This document shows, piece by piece, positions 50,012 through 59,313 of a DNA stretch of 64,000 bases; position 1 is the stretch's first letter; each line of letters opens with the position of its first letter. The DNA lies in the NCBI RefSeq assembly GCF_005863245.1, contig NZ_VBUT01000014.1:53104-117103 (forward strand), in the 5' to 3' direction. The stretch is from Nocardia cyriacigeorgica (GTDB lineage Bacteria; Actinomycetota; Actinomycetes; Mycobacteriales; Mycobacteriaceae). Under the pieces are notes generated by a model. The model was not told where the DNA came from. It made no database searches and saw only the letters and a list, made by a program, of their open reading frames with translations. The translations under genes and the position numbers were made by a program.

Positions 50012-50042
50012 ACGGCTCATGCTCATGGAGAGCATGAGCCGT
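50012..50042 (+). terminator. Strong intrinsic terminator
   Basis: CGGCTCATGCTC (50013-50024) pairs exactly with 50030-50041, extended by an A-T pair at 50012/50042, with a 5-nt loop, followed by TTCTCGTTT. It lies directly after the tRNA 3' remnant and is probably the original tRNA terminator. Confidence 0.8.
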
Positions 50043-50104
50043 TTCTCGTTTCGTCGTGTTTTGTGGGGGCGGAGCCCCCACTCCCCACCCGGAGGGCTTC
50101 GCCC

Positions 50105-50450
50105 CCGGACCCCCTCTCAGTGGGTCCGTCCGTGTGGGCGAGCTCCCGGACCCCTCTCAATAAGCCCGTCTGCACGGGCGAGTACCCGGGTCTGGATCGG
50201 GACGGTTCGATATTCTCGCGTCGGCTCGCCGCACGGTTGCTTGACGTCAATCGCCGAATGAGGCACGAGTACAGCCGCTGCGATCACCAACCGCGTCCCG
50301 CCGAGGCTGTGGCCGTGACATTCTTCCGCTCAATTCATAGTCGGCGATGAGCTTCGCCATAGAGTGAATTCTCGGCTGCTATCGAATAGCCGGAAAGTGT
50401 CTGCGCCGCAGACTAGTTGCCGTTCTTATTCCTGAAATCCCTTCGCCGAT
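50105..50450. repeat. Dispersed non-coding repeat, copy 1
   Basis: This segment closely matches 56822-57126 in the same direction, for example GAGTACAGCCGCTGCGAT and GTGACATTCTTCCGCTC in both. It begins with two tandem units of about 41 bp (50105-50145, 50146-50185) that start CCGGACCCC; copy 2 has one. No gene or IS-like transposase is visible. The rest of 50043-50566 shows nothing else I can name. Confidence 0.75.
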
Positions 50451-50566
50451 TCGGGATGGTCGACCGGCGAGGCGCCGCCCCACCCACCGACCGACCGACG
50501 CAGCCATTGGGTGGTGTACCGCAGGGCTTCGATTGTGAGTGTGTGCCACCGGCGCTCACGCGCAGG

Positions 50567-50890
50567 TCAGAACTCGACTACCTGCCGTACTTCCACGCGG
50601 CCGTACCGTGCGGTGGGGATGCGCTGCGCCCACGAGACGGCAGTGTCCTCATCGGGGACGTCGAGGACGTAGAACCCCGCCGCGACGACGCCGGAAACCC
50701 CCTTGTCGACGGTGGCATCACCGTCGCGCACCTCAACCACCTTGGCGTCGTCACCAGGATGGAACCCGGCCTCGTGGACGAAGATCCCGGCCTCCTTGAC
50801 TTGGTTGTCGAACTCGATCCATTCCTGGACCTCGTCTTCGGTCTGCTGGGAGGTGGCGGGATCGTGGGCGTAGATCAGCGTGTACTTCAT
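50567..50890 (-). CDS. YciI-like protein
   Basis: One hundred and seven residues from the ATG at 50890. The sequence MKYTLIYAHDPATSQQTEDEVQEWIEFDNQVKEAGIF matches the YCII/DGPF-type family, with a small ferredoxin-like fold and VAAGFYVLDVPDEDTAVSWA at the C-terminal half. Function not established; similar proteins are often near sigma factors or oxidoreductases. Confidence 0.7.
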   Translation of the reverse strand: MKYTLIYAHDPATSQQTEDEVQEWIEFDNQVKEAGIFVHEAGFHPGDDAKVVEVRDGDATVDKGVSGVVAAGFYVLDVPDEDTAVSWAQRIPTARYGRVEVRQVVEF

Positions 50891-51142
50891 GGTGTTCGGT
50901 TCCTTTCGATCATCTTCTGCCAACCACTGTTCGTCGTTGACTCATTCCAGCAGGATCGCGGCATTCTCGATCTTGTAGACGGTGAACGACGACCGAACTC
51001 ATCGGTGGCCGTGATCCAAGAATCGGCCGTTGCGATCTGCTCCTCCCGCCGCACATCGGGAAAGCCGGCCGCTGCCGCGCCGAGCAACACCGCGTTGCCC
51101 GGGTCCGGACTTCCTGCGGCCCTTGTGGATACGGTGAGCAGG
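50891..51142 (-). other. Intergenic region with a possible decayed reading frame
   Basis: Read leftward, one frame gives LLGAAAAGFPDVRREEQIATADSWITATDEFG, and a one-base shift continues it as SFTVYKIENAAILLE with a stop. This could be the remains of a small gene. No family is recognised; it may also be chance. Confidence 0.25.
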
Positions 51143-51598
51143 CTATGCAGCTCGCACCCGTTCCAGTACGACGACCGGAATCGTGCGCCTGCTGCGTGCC
51201 GCGTAGGTGCGGTAGACGGGTGCCATATCGGCCATCAGATCCCACAGGCGTTGCCGCTCCGCGCCTTCGGCGGTGCGGGCCACGGCGGTGAACCGTTCGG
51301 CGAGGATCTGCACCTGGGCCCGCGGGTGCGCGATCAGATTGAGATACCACTGCGGATGGGTGTGGGTGATGGCCGAACCCGAGGCGACGAGGATGTAGCG
51401 GTCGTTGTCCTCGCCGAAGAACAACCCGGTGCGGTGCAGCCTGCCGGTGGTGCGGCCGCGATGGGTGAGGATCAGGTTCGGTGACCCTCCTTCCAGATAG
51501 CCACTGGCTCCGTCGGTGGCGAGATAGCGGCGCACATGCTCGGCCACCGACAGATCGGGGCTGTCGCGGGCGGCGTCACGGGTGAGTTCGTCAGACAT
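51143..51598 (-). CDS. Deazaflavin (F420)-dependent nitroreductase-family protein
   Basis: One hundred and fifty-one residues. The core GGSPNLILTHRGRTTGRLHRTGLFFGEDNDRYILVASGSAITHTHPQWYLNLIAHPRAQVQI is the Ddn-like pattern: T-x-G-R...R-x-x-L and the H-P-x-W-x-x-N-L motif that contacts the deazaflavin cofactor. An oxidoreductase using F420 in the cytoplasm or at the membrane. It lies 11 bp downstream of the SDR gene, so they probably share a transcript. Confidence 0.85.
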   Translation of the reverse strand: MSDELTRDAARDSPDLSVAEHVRRYLATDGASGYLEGGSPNLILTHRGRTTGRLHRTGLFFGEDNDRYILVASGSAITHTHPQWYLNLIAHPRAQVQILAERFTAVARTAEGAERQRLWDLMADMAPVYRTYAARSRRTIPVVVLERVRAA

Positions 51599-51609
51599 TT
51601 CCCACGACC

Positions 51610-52374
51610 TCAGCGGCCGACCGGCAGGCCCTGGGCGAAGCCACCGTCCACCGCGAGCTCGACATTGGTGGTGAAGGTGGCCTCGGCAGCAAGGAACAGC
51701 GCCGCGGCCGCGACCTCTTCCACGGTGCCGGTGCGGCGCAGCGGCGTGGATTCGTGGCCTTGTCGCACGAAGTCGTCACGCTCCTGCTCGCTGAGACCGG
51801 GCACGCCCATCGTAGGTGTTTCGATGAAGCCGGGCGCCACCGAGTTGACTCGGATCTTGCGCGGCAACAGTTCCGCGGCCAGGACGTGCGCGAAGGCACG
51901 CACCGCTTCCTTGGAGGCGGAGTATGCGCTCAATCCCGGGAAGATCAGATCGTTCCCGACCGTGGTGAACACGATAGAGCCGCCGTCGGCCAGCAACGGC
52001 GCCAGTGCCTGCACGGTGAAGAAGGCGCCCTTGGTGTTGATGTCGAAGTGGCGGTCCCACGCTTCTTCGGTCACCTCGGCGAGTTCGGCGAAGGCGGCGA
52101 TGCCGTGGTTGACGAACAAATGGTCGATATGGCCGAGCCGCTCCCGCGCGGCATCGGCCAACGCCGCAATGTCGGCCATGCTCGCGGCATCGGAGCGCAC
52201 CACGTGCGCGGCCTGCCCGGCGAGCTCGGTGCGTGCGTCCTCGAGCGTCTGCTCGTTACGGCCGGTGAGGACCACCTCGGCACCCGCGGCCAGCAGCGCC
52301 TTGACGATCGCCAGACCCATGCCGTGGGTGCCGCCGGTGACGAGTGCCTTCTTGCCGGTGAGGTTGCGGTTCAT
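51610..52374 (-). CDS. SDR-family oxidoreductase
   Basis: Two hundred and fifty-four residues from the ATG at 52374, with TAGGAGA upstream. The classical short-chain dehydrogenase pattern is seen: LVTGGTHGMG (residues 11-20) for the dinucleotide, VNHG (88-91) in place of NNAG, and YSASK (Y151, K155). The C-terminal RVNSVAPGFIETP and SIVFTTVG are also standard. It diverges from the AfsR-like regulator (52489), which may control it. Confidence 0.85.
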   Translation of the reverse strand: MNRNLTGKKALVTGGTHGMGLAIVKALLAAGAEVVLTGRNEQTLEDARTELAGQAAHVVRSDAASMADIAALADAARERLGHIDHLFVNHGIAAFAELAEVTEEAWDRHFDINTKGAFFTVQALAPLLADGGSIVFTTVGNDLIFPGLSAYSASKEAVRAFAHVLAAELLPRKIRVNSVAPGFIETPTMGVPGLSEQERDDFVRQGHESTPLRRTGTVEEVAAAALFLAAEATFTTNVELAVDGGFAQGLPVGR

Positions 52375-52488
52375 GGCGAATCTCCTAGTTCGTTGTCGTG
52401 CTGACTTCAACGACTGTGCGGTCCGGCGCTGTCGATTCGCTGTCGGTCGGCTCTCGGTCCGCATGCGGACCTCCATTACGCTGGTCCG

Positions 52489-55400
52489 GTGCGTTTCGGG
52501 GTTCTTGGTCCGCTCACGGTGTGGGCCGCGGACGGCACGGTGGTGCCGGTGCCGGAGAAGAAGGTCCGTGCGCTGTTGGCGATCCTGCTGCTGGATCCCG
52601 GCCGGGTCGTCTCGATCGATCGGCTGGTCGATGGGATATGGGGCACGCAGGTTCCGGCCCGCCCGGACGGTGCGCTGCAGACCCTGGTGTCGCGGTTGCG
52701 CCGGGCGCTGGGTGCGGTGGGACCCGACATGGTGGTCCACCGTGCGACGGGTTACATGCTCGATATCGCGGTCGATGCGGTGGACTCGGGAAGTTTCCTC
52801 GCCGCGGTCGAAGCGGCGCGCCAAGCTGGCGACCCACGGCAGCGGGCCGCCGGACTCGCCGATGCCTTGACACAGTGGCGCGGCGACGCATTCGCCGACA
52901 TCGCCGATGAACCACTGGCTCTTCCCGCCGTGACGCGGCTGAACGAGCAACGCCTGCTCGCCTTGGAGGAACAGGCCGACGCCCGGCTGCTGCTGGGCGA
53001 ATACGGCGCGCTCGCCGCCGAACTGCCCGACCTCATCGAGCAACATCCACTACGCGAACGGCTGCGCGCGACTCAGATGCGGGCACTGCACGGGGCCGGA
53101 CGCGTCGCCGATGCCCTTGCTGTCTTCCGTGATGTGCGCCGCCGCCTCGACACCGAACTCGGCCTCGAGCCAGGCCCCGCGCTCGCCGAACTCCACGAGC
53201 AGATTCTGCGCGCCGACCCTGCGGCGTTACCTGCCGCCCACATTCCAGCCGAGACCACCCCGCGGACGAACCTACCCACGCCGACCACCGACCTCATCGG
53301 CCGTAGCTCGGATCTGACGCAGGTGCGCGCGATGCTGACCACCGAACGGCTGGTGACATTGACCGGGCCCGGCGGCGTCGGCAAGACCCGGCTCGCGCTC
53401 GCCGCGGCGAGCGAAACCTCGCACGACTACGCCCACGGCGTCTGGCTGGTAGAACTCGGCGGCCACACCGTGGCGAACGAGGAGGTCGACGGACTCGCCG
53501 ATATCGTGATGGCGGCACTGGGAATTCGCGACGATGCGCCGACTCCCGACCGGCCCGCGCCGTCGTCGCGAGACCGGATGGTACGGGCGTTACGGGATCG
53601 CGAGCTGCTGATCGTGCTGGACAACTGTGAGCACGTGATCGCTGCCGTGGCCGCTCTGGTGCGGCTGCTGCTGGACCGAGCACCAACGGTGCGAGTGCTG
53701 GCCACCGGCCGGGAACCACTCGGCATCGCCGGTGAAAGCCTGTGGCAGGTACCGCCGCTCGACGTGCCCGCAGCAGACGCCTCGCTGGAGGCGGTGCTGC
53801 GCTCGGGTTCGGTCCGGCTCTTCGCGGAGCGGGCCGCCGCCGCGGCGCCCGGATTCGTCCTCGATGCCGACAATGCCGCCGCCGTGGCGACCGTATGCCG
53901 CCGGATGGACGGGCTTCCGCTCGCCCTGGAACTGGCGTCGACGCGGGTCCGGGTGCTCGGACCCGCGCGCCTCGCCGAACGGCTCGACGACCGGTTCGGC
54001 CTCCTCACCGGCGGCCGTCGCGACGCACCGCCGCGTCAACAGACCCTGCGTGCGATGATCGACTGGAGCTGGGAGTTGCTGACCGCGGCCGAGCAGGCGG
54101 TGCTGCGCCGGCTGGCCATCCACGCCGATGGCTGCACACTCGATGCCGCCGAACAGCTGTGCGCCGGGGCCGGGGTGAGTTCCGGGGAGGTGCTCGACCT
54201 GCTTGCGCGGCTGGTTGATCGCTCGCTGGTGGCGGTGACGCATGACGGCGAACCCCGCTATCGCCTGCTCGAATCGGTCGGCGCCTACGGCATCGAACAA
54301 CTGCGCGAATATCCAGCGGCCGAGCCCTATCAGACCGAATACGAGCGGCTGAGGTATGCGCACGCGACCCATTACACCGATTTCGCCGAACAGGCCGCCA
54401 CCCACCTGCGCGGACCACGGCAGCGGCACTGGCTGGACCGGCTCGATGCCGAGGCCGCCAATCTGCGCCGCGCGCTCGACACCGCCACCGACTCGGACGA
54501 TGCCATGCTGGCACAGCGGCTGGCGCTGGCACTGACCTGGTACTGGTTCCTGCGCGGGCGCCTGGGCGAAGCCCGGCGGTCGATCACCCGTGCACTCGCG
54601 GTGCCCGAGCCGTCCGGGGCGCCCGATTCGCCGCGCGCACGGTTGGCAGTCTGGCGAGCCGCGATGGCGCTGCTGGCCGGTGAGGGATCCGACATCGCGC
54701 TCGAGTCGGGCACGGTGCTGAGCTTGTTCGACGCGCTGGCGCCGGAGGAACAGGCCGGGCCGGGTTGGTTTCTCGGGTATGCCGTGACGATGTTCGGCGT
54801 CATGGACGACGCCGTGCAGATCATCGACCGGGTCCTGGACGAGGTACCCGCCGACGATGACAGCTGGACCGCCGGTGCGGCCCGCACCGTCCGTGCGATC
54901 CAACGCTATTCCCGCGGTGAACTCGATGCGGCCCGTGCCGACGCCGAGCAGGCCCTGTCTTTGTTCGGCGACGAGCACTGGGGCCGGTTACAGGCCACCG
55001 CGGTGCTGGGCCGGTTGCACGAGATCCGCGGCGAGTACGGCGAAGCCGAGGCCCGCTATCGAGCCGGGGTCCGGATCGCCGAGGAATTGCGGTTATGGAC
55101 CGAGGCGGCGGCGCACTGGTCGCAGCTGGGCCGGATCGCCCTGCTCCGCCAGGATTTCGACAGTGCCGACGAACTACACGAACGGGCCCGCCGCCTGGCC
55201 GCGACGCACAGTGACCGGCCGGCGCTGGAAACCGCAGAGGTGGGGCTGGCGATGAGTGCGCGCCGCCGCGGCGATCTCGATACCGCCGAAGAGTTTCTGC
55301 GCCCCTGGCTGGACTGGAATCTTGGGTTCGACGCGGCCAACGGCGCCGCCCTCATCCTGGCCGAACTCGGTTTCATCGCCGAGCTGCGCGGCGACGCCGA

Positions 55401-55686
55401 TGCCGCACTCGCCCTGCACGAGCGGGGCCGGGCAGCCGCCGAACGCACCGGCGATCCGCGTGCGGTCGCCCTGGCGTTGGAAGGGCTTGCCGGCGCCCAC
55501 GCTGCGGCAGGCGTCCCCGAACTGGCGGCCCGGCTCCTGGGGTCCGCCACCCGCATGCGCGCGTCGGTCGGCGCCGCCCTCCCTCCCGGTGAACGCGGCG
55601 ACGTCGATCGTATTGCGGCGCGGCTGCGTTCGATGCTGGGCGATGCCGAAGTCGGTCCAGCCCGGAACAGTGTCGGCGGCGCGTAG
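52489..55686 (+). CDS. AfsR/SARP-like BTAD-STAND-TPR regulator
   Basis: A 1065-residue regulator starting at a GTG. Residues 1-95 are a winged HTH (MRFGVLGPLTVWAADG...PDGALQTLVSRLRRALG); about 100-250 are the BTAD (HPLRERLRATQMRALHGAGRVADALAVFRDVRRRLDTELGLEPGPAL); about 275-620 are the NB-ARC ATPase with Walker A GPGGVGKT (residues 293-300), Walker B LLIVLDNCEH and GLPLALELA; the rest is TPR-like helices. Such proteins activate nearby metabolic genes on a signal. It is divergent from the SDR/F420 enzyme pair, the likely targets. Confidence 0.85.
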   Translation: MRFGVLGPLTVWAADGTVVPVPEKKVRALLAILLLDPGRVVSIDRLVDGIWGTQVPARPDGALQTLVSRLRRALGAVGPDMVVHRATGYMLDIAVDAVDSGSFLAAVEAARQAGDPRQRAAGLADALTQWRGDAFADIADEPLALPAVTRLNEQRLLALEEQADARLLLGEYGALAAELPDLIEQHPLRERLRATQMRALHGAGRVADALAVFRDVRRRLDTELGLEPGPALAELHEQILRADPAALPAAHIPAETTPRTNLPTPTTDLIGRSSDLTQVRAMLTTERLVTLTGPGGVGKTRLALAAASETSHDYAHGVWLVELGGHTVANEEVDGLADIVMAALGIRDDAPTPDRPAPSSRDRMVRALRDRELLIVLDNCEHVIAAVAALVRLLLDRAPTVRVLATGREPLGIAGESLWQVPPLDVPAADASLEAVLRSGSVRLFAERAAAAAPGFVLDADNAAAVATVCRRMDGLPLALELASTRVRVLGPARLAERLDDRFGLLTGGRRDAPPRQQTLRAMIDWSWELLTAAEQAVLRRLAIHADGCTLDAAEQLCAGAGVSSGEVLDLLARLVDRSLVAVTHDGEPRYRLLESVGAYGIEQLREYPAAEPYQTEYERLRYAHATHYTDFAEQAATHLRGPRQRHWLDRLDAEAANLRRALDTATDSDDAMLAQRLALALTWYWFLRGRLGEARRSITRALAVPEPSGAPDSPRARLAVWRAAMALLAGEGSDIALESGTVLSLFDALAPEEQAGPGWFLGYAVTMFGVMDDAVQIIDRVLDEVPADDDSWTAGAARTVRAIQRYSRGELDAARADAEQALSLFGDEHWGRLQATAVLGRLHEIRGEYGEAEARYRAGVRIAEELRLWTEAAAHWSQLGRIALLRQDFDSADELHERARRLAATHSDRPALETAEVGLAMSARRRGDLDTAEEFLRPWLDWNLGFDAANGAALILAELGFIAELRGDADAALALHERGRAAAERTGDPRAVALALEGLAGAHAAAGVPELAARLLGSATRMRASVGAALPPGERGDVDRIAARLRSMLGDAEVGPARNSVGGA

Positions 55687-55709
55687 TAGTCCGAGCACAG
55701 GCTTCACAT

Positions 55710-56611
55710 TCAGGGCTGGGTCTTGATCGGGCGTTCCAGGAACGCAGTAACCATCGGGGCGAGGATCTCGGTGCGGTGCACGCCGGTGACGTGCGATGCG
55801 CCGGGATGATCCCGAGCTCCGAATCCGGCAGTCCCGCCGGGGTGTCGCCCATGGTGCCGCCGCCCAGCAGCCGGAACACCTCCACCGCGTGTTCGGGCCG
55901 GACGATATCGGAGTCGGCGATGATGTTCAGGGTGGGTGCGGTCAGGGCGCGAACCTGTTCGGCGGGCACGGTCGGCACGTTGGCGTCCATCTCCTTTACC
56001 CGCGCCACGAGCTTCGGAAAGTCTTCCGGCCGCGGCGCATCGGCGAGATACGCGACGTGAAACGGGCTGCCGTGCAACATCTCCGGCTGCAGTTCGGCGA
56101 TGCCCTCGAGGGTGCCCGGGTGCAGGCCGTCGGGGCCCAGCCCGCCCGACACCAGCACCAGCTTGCGCACCACGTCCGGATGGCGGATACCGATATCCAG
56201 CGCGACACCAGCACCCATGCTGTAGCCGAGAATGTCGGCGCGCTGGATGCCGATCTGCCGCAGCAGCACGGTCGTGTCCTCTGCCATGGACCCGGTGCGC
56301 AGCGGTCGCTCGATATCGGCGGTGTGCCCGTGCGACTGCTGTTCGACGGCGATGACCTGGCGTCGTTTCGCCAATTCCGGTATGAGCGAGCCGAAGTCGG
56401 TGCTGATGCCGGACAGGGCGCCGTGCAGCAGTACCACCGGTGGTTGGTCGGTCGGCTGACCATGCACCTCGTAATACATGCGCAGGCCGTTCACATCGGC
56501 ATAGCGGCCGGGGACGGGCTGCTCGGTTGTGGCATCGGCGCCACTCCCGCAGGCGGTGAGAACTGCGGCGGAAGCGGCGGTCACAAGGGTGATCAGAGTG
56601 CGTTTGAACAT
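55710..56611 (-). pseudogene. Alpha/beta hydrolase lipoprotein with a one-base frameshift
   Basis: Starting from the ATG at 56611, it shows a lipoprotein signal ending VLTAC, then an alpha/beta hydrolase: PPVVLLHGALSGIS, a GYSMGAGVA nucleophile elbow and NIIADSDIV. Near 55798-55810, after DSELGIIP, the frame shifts; restoring one base gives GASHVTGVHRTEILAPMVTAFLERPIKTQP and a normal stop at 55710. The catalytic His lies in that part. So this is a probable loss of one base, real or from sequencing. It runs convergent with the regulator gene. Confidence 0.7.
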
Positions 56612-56821
56612 GTCGGTGCTTTCGGTAGGTGGTCGACTGGCGCCTCGTGCTCCAGTCGATCTTGTAGACGGACTGTCATGGCGACACTCATCGCACACCG
56701 CAGAATTCGGAGCAGTGCCTCGTCCGAGCCGGATCGGCTACTTCGCGGGCTGCCAGATCCGCTCGCGAGTCTGCGGAACGTGCACGCCGTGACCGGACAC
56801 CGGTCAAATCAGCCCATATCG

Positions 56822-57126
56822 CCGGACCCCCTCTCAGTGGGCCCGTCCGCGCGGGCGAGCGCCTGGGTCGGAATCAGCACGGTTCGACTTACCCGCGTCG
56901 GCTCGCCGCGCGGTTGCTGGACGTCAATCGCGAATGAGCACGAGTACAGCCGCTGCGATTACCAACCGCATCCCGCCGAGGCCGTGGCTGTGACATTCTT
57001 CCGCTCTATTCAACGTCGGCGACGAGTTTGTTCTCGGTAAGTGAATTCTCGGCTGCTATGGAGTAGCCGGAAAGTGTATACGCCGCAGCGCAATTGCCGT
57101 TCGGGTTCCTGAAGTCTCTTCTCCGA
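56822..57126. repeat. Dispersed non-coding repeat, copy 2
   Basis: The second copy of the repeat at 50105-50450, in the same direction, with many small substitutions and indels. It has one CCGGACCCC unit where copy 1 has two. It sits between the hydrolase pseudogene and the MFS gene. The flanking stretches 56612-56821 and 57127-57385 show no gene or recognisable signal. Confidence 0.75.
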
Positions 57127-57385
57127 TCAGAGCTGCGCGCGGTGGATTATGAAGCGGATCACGGCACCTTCGCCTCGGATGGTGGGCGGCCCGGTCTGCT
57201 GGTAGTTTTCCGAATCATCCAAGGGGGCGAATCGCTGAGGATTCGCTCTGAAAGTTCAATCCTCCCATACATATTCATGCCGCCTATTCCGTTCGGAAAC
57301 GGGTGGCGAACACTCGTCTGCTCGCTGTCGATTTCTCGGTGCGCATTTCACCGTGGAAATCGGCGCGCCACCTGCTGGAGCTGTC

Positions 57386-58555
57386 ATGACAATCGTCGGC
57401 GCACCGCCGCCCCGGGACGTGCGGATCGCTCCGCGCGCTCTCGCCCGGGATCGCGCCCTACTGACCGGATACTTCGTGGGGCTCGGTGTCGTCACCGCCG
57501 TGTGGGGGACCCGGATCCCGGCCGTTCAGGAAGCGGCCGGACTGGATACGGCGGGTTTGGCGGCGGTACTGCTGGCGGCGGCCGTCGGGATGGTCACCGG
57601 CCTGCGCGTCGGTGGGCAGATCGCCGCACGTCACGGGCTGCCCGCGTTGTTGACGGGAGGCGGCTTGGGTTTCGCGGTGAGCCTGGCGCTCCTCGGAACC
57701 TGCCGTACCGCTCTCGCGGCCGGTGTCGCGGCGCTGATCTTCGGGGCCGCGCACGGTGTGCTGGATGTCGCGGCCAACGCCGCAGCCGTCGACTGCCAGC
57801 GGGCCTACCGGCGCCCGATCATGTCCGGCCTGCACGCGGCCTACAGTCTCGGCGCGCTGGGCGGAGCCGTGGTCGCCGCGGTGACGGCGCAGTGGCCGCA
57901 CACCTATCTGTTCGTCGGCGTCGCCGCCATCGCGATCGTGGCGACCGTGGTGGCGGCGCCGATCACCCGCGAGATCGGCGCGCTGGTCCCCGACGATGAG
58001 CCGGCACGGGAGAGCACACCGTCCCGCTCGTCCCGAGTCTGGCTGCTCGGCGCGCTGGCGGCCGCCTGCCTACTCGGCGAAGGCGCCGCCGCCGACTGGT
58101 CGGCCGTGCACCTCACCGATCTCGGCGCCTCACCGACGCTCGCCGCGGCGGCCTTCGCCGGATACAGCGCCGCGATGGCCGCGGGCCGTCTCGTCGGCGA
58201 CCGGCTGACCGCCCGGTTCGGAGCTTCGAAAGTCGTGCGCACCGGCGCGATCCTGGCGGCGGCCGGACTGCTCGCCGGTGTGCTGAGCGCCGAGATCACG
58301 GTGGCGCTGACCGGCTGGGCGCTGTTCGGCCTCGGACTGTCGGTCACCATCCCGTCGCTGTTCAGCGCGGCCGGTTCCGGTGGTCCGCGCTCGGTCGCGA
58401 CCGTCGCGGTGACCGGTTACCTCGGCCTGCTCGCCGGGCCCGCGGTCATCGGCGTCCTGGCTACCGCGACGACCCTGCCGTTGGCCCTCATCCTGCCCGC
58501 CGCCCTCGCCGCAACCGTGGCGTTCCTATCGCCCCGAGCCCTGGAGAACAGATGA
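57386..58555 (+). CDS. MFS transporter
   Basis: Three hundred and eighty-nine residues from the ATG at 57386, with GGAG five bases upstream; a GTG at 57353 would add 11 residues. About twelve transmembrane segments in two halves, with a central acidic/basic loop near residues 200-225. The first half has GLGVVTAVWGTRIPAVQEAAGL, typical of the FucP/YbjJ-like group. Probably an efflux or sugar-type carrier; substrate unknown. It overlaps the HAD gene by ATGA. Confidence 0.85.
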   Translation: MTIVGAPPPRDVRIAPRALARDRALLTGYFVGLGVVTAVWGTRIPAVQEAAGLDTAGLAAVLLAAAVGMVTGLRVGGQIAARHGLPALLTGGGLGFAVSLALLGTCRTALAAGVAALIFGAAHGVLDVAANAAAVDCQRAYRRPIMSGLHAAYSLGALGGAVVAAVTAQWPHTYLFVGVAAIAIVATVVAAPITREIGALVPDDEPARESTPSRSSRVWLLGALAAACLLGEGAAADWSAVHLTDLGASPTLAAAAFAGYSAAMAAGRLVGDRLTARFGASKVVRTGAILAAAGLLAGVLSAEITVALTGWALFGLGLSVTIPSLFSAAGSGGPRSVATVAVTGYLGLLAGPAVIGVLATATTLPLALILPAALAATVAFLSPRALENR

Positions 58556-59196
58556 CCATGGAAACCTCGCACCAGACCGCGGAACTCGACGCGGTGATCT
58601 TCGACTACAACGGCGTCATCGGCCTGCAACCCACCCTCGCCATGTGGGCCGAACTGGCCGACCTGGCCGGTTGGCCCGCCGACCACCTCGAGGATTTTCA
58701 GACCACGTTCTGGAGCGCTCGCGAACCCTACGACTCCGGCGCCCTCGACGACGCGGGCTTCTGGACCGCCGTCCTCGGCGACCGCCCCGACCCGGCCCTA
58801 CTCGCCCGGCTGCGTGCCGTCGACGCCGCCATGTGGACCCACACCGACGACCGGGTCGTCGAGCTGCTGCACCACATCCAGCGCGCAGGCCTGCCGATCG
58901 TGCTGCTGTCCAACGCGCCTCACCCGGTGAGCGAAGCGCTCGATGCCGCCGCGTGGCGCGCCCTCATGGACGATGCCCTCTACTCGTGCCGGCTCGGGAT
59001 GAACAAACCACACCCCGACACCTACCGGAAAGCCCTCGCCGCCACCGGCGCCGCAGACCCCGGAAGGGTCCTGTTCATCGACGACCGCGCCGACAACTGC
59101 GCGGCCGCTGCCGAGGTGGGTCTACGCACCCTCCATTACACCGGTTCGCCGACAGCGATCGAAGACCGCATTCGCCCCGCGCTCGCCGCAGTGTAA
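58552..59196 (+). CDS. HAD-superfamily hydrolase
   Basis: Two hundred and fourteen residues, coupled to the MFS gene. HAD motifs: VIFDYNGVIG (motif I, D18, with N20 in place of the usual second Asp), LPIVLLSNAPH (motif II), GMNKPHPDTYRKAL (motif III Lys) and VLFIDDRADNCAAAAEVGL (motif IV). The D-x-N form suggests a phosphatase or related activity with altered catalysis. Substrate unknown. Confidence 0.8.
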   Translation: MTMETSHQTAELDAVIFDYNGVIGLQPTLAMWAELADLAGWPADHLEDFQTTFWSAREPYDSGALDDAGFWTAVLGDRPDPALLARLRAVDAAMWTHTDDRVVELLHHIQRAGLPIVLLSNAPHPVSEALDAAAWRALMDDALYSCRLGMNKPHPDTYRKALAATGAADPGRVLFIDDRADNCAAAAEVGLRTLHYTGSPTAIEDRIRPALAAV

Positions 59197-59313
59197 GAAA
59201 CCGGAGTCGGCGCCGGCGGCGGCGGGTTCTATCCGGCACCCGCGGATTGTGAGATGTGCGCGCGTACTTCTGGTTACGGGTCCACGAATGCACCGGCGGT
59301 CGAACCGGTCCGA

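Noticed and set aside
50063..50350. A small protein encoded by the dispersed repeat
   Set aside because: The two copies differ by indels that break any shared frame, so it is more likely non-coding.
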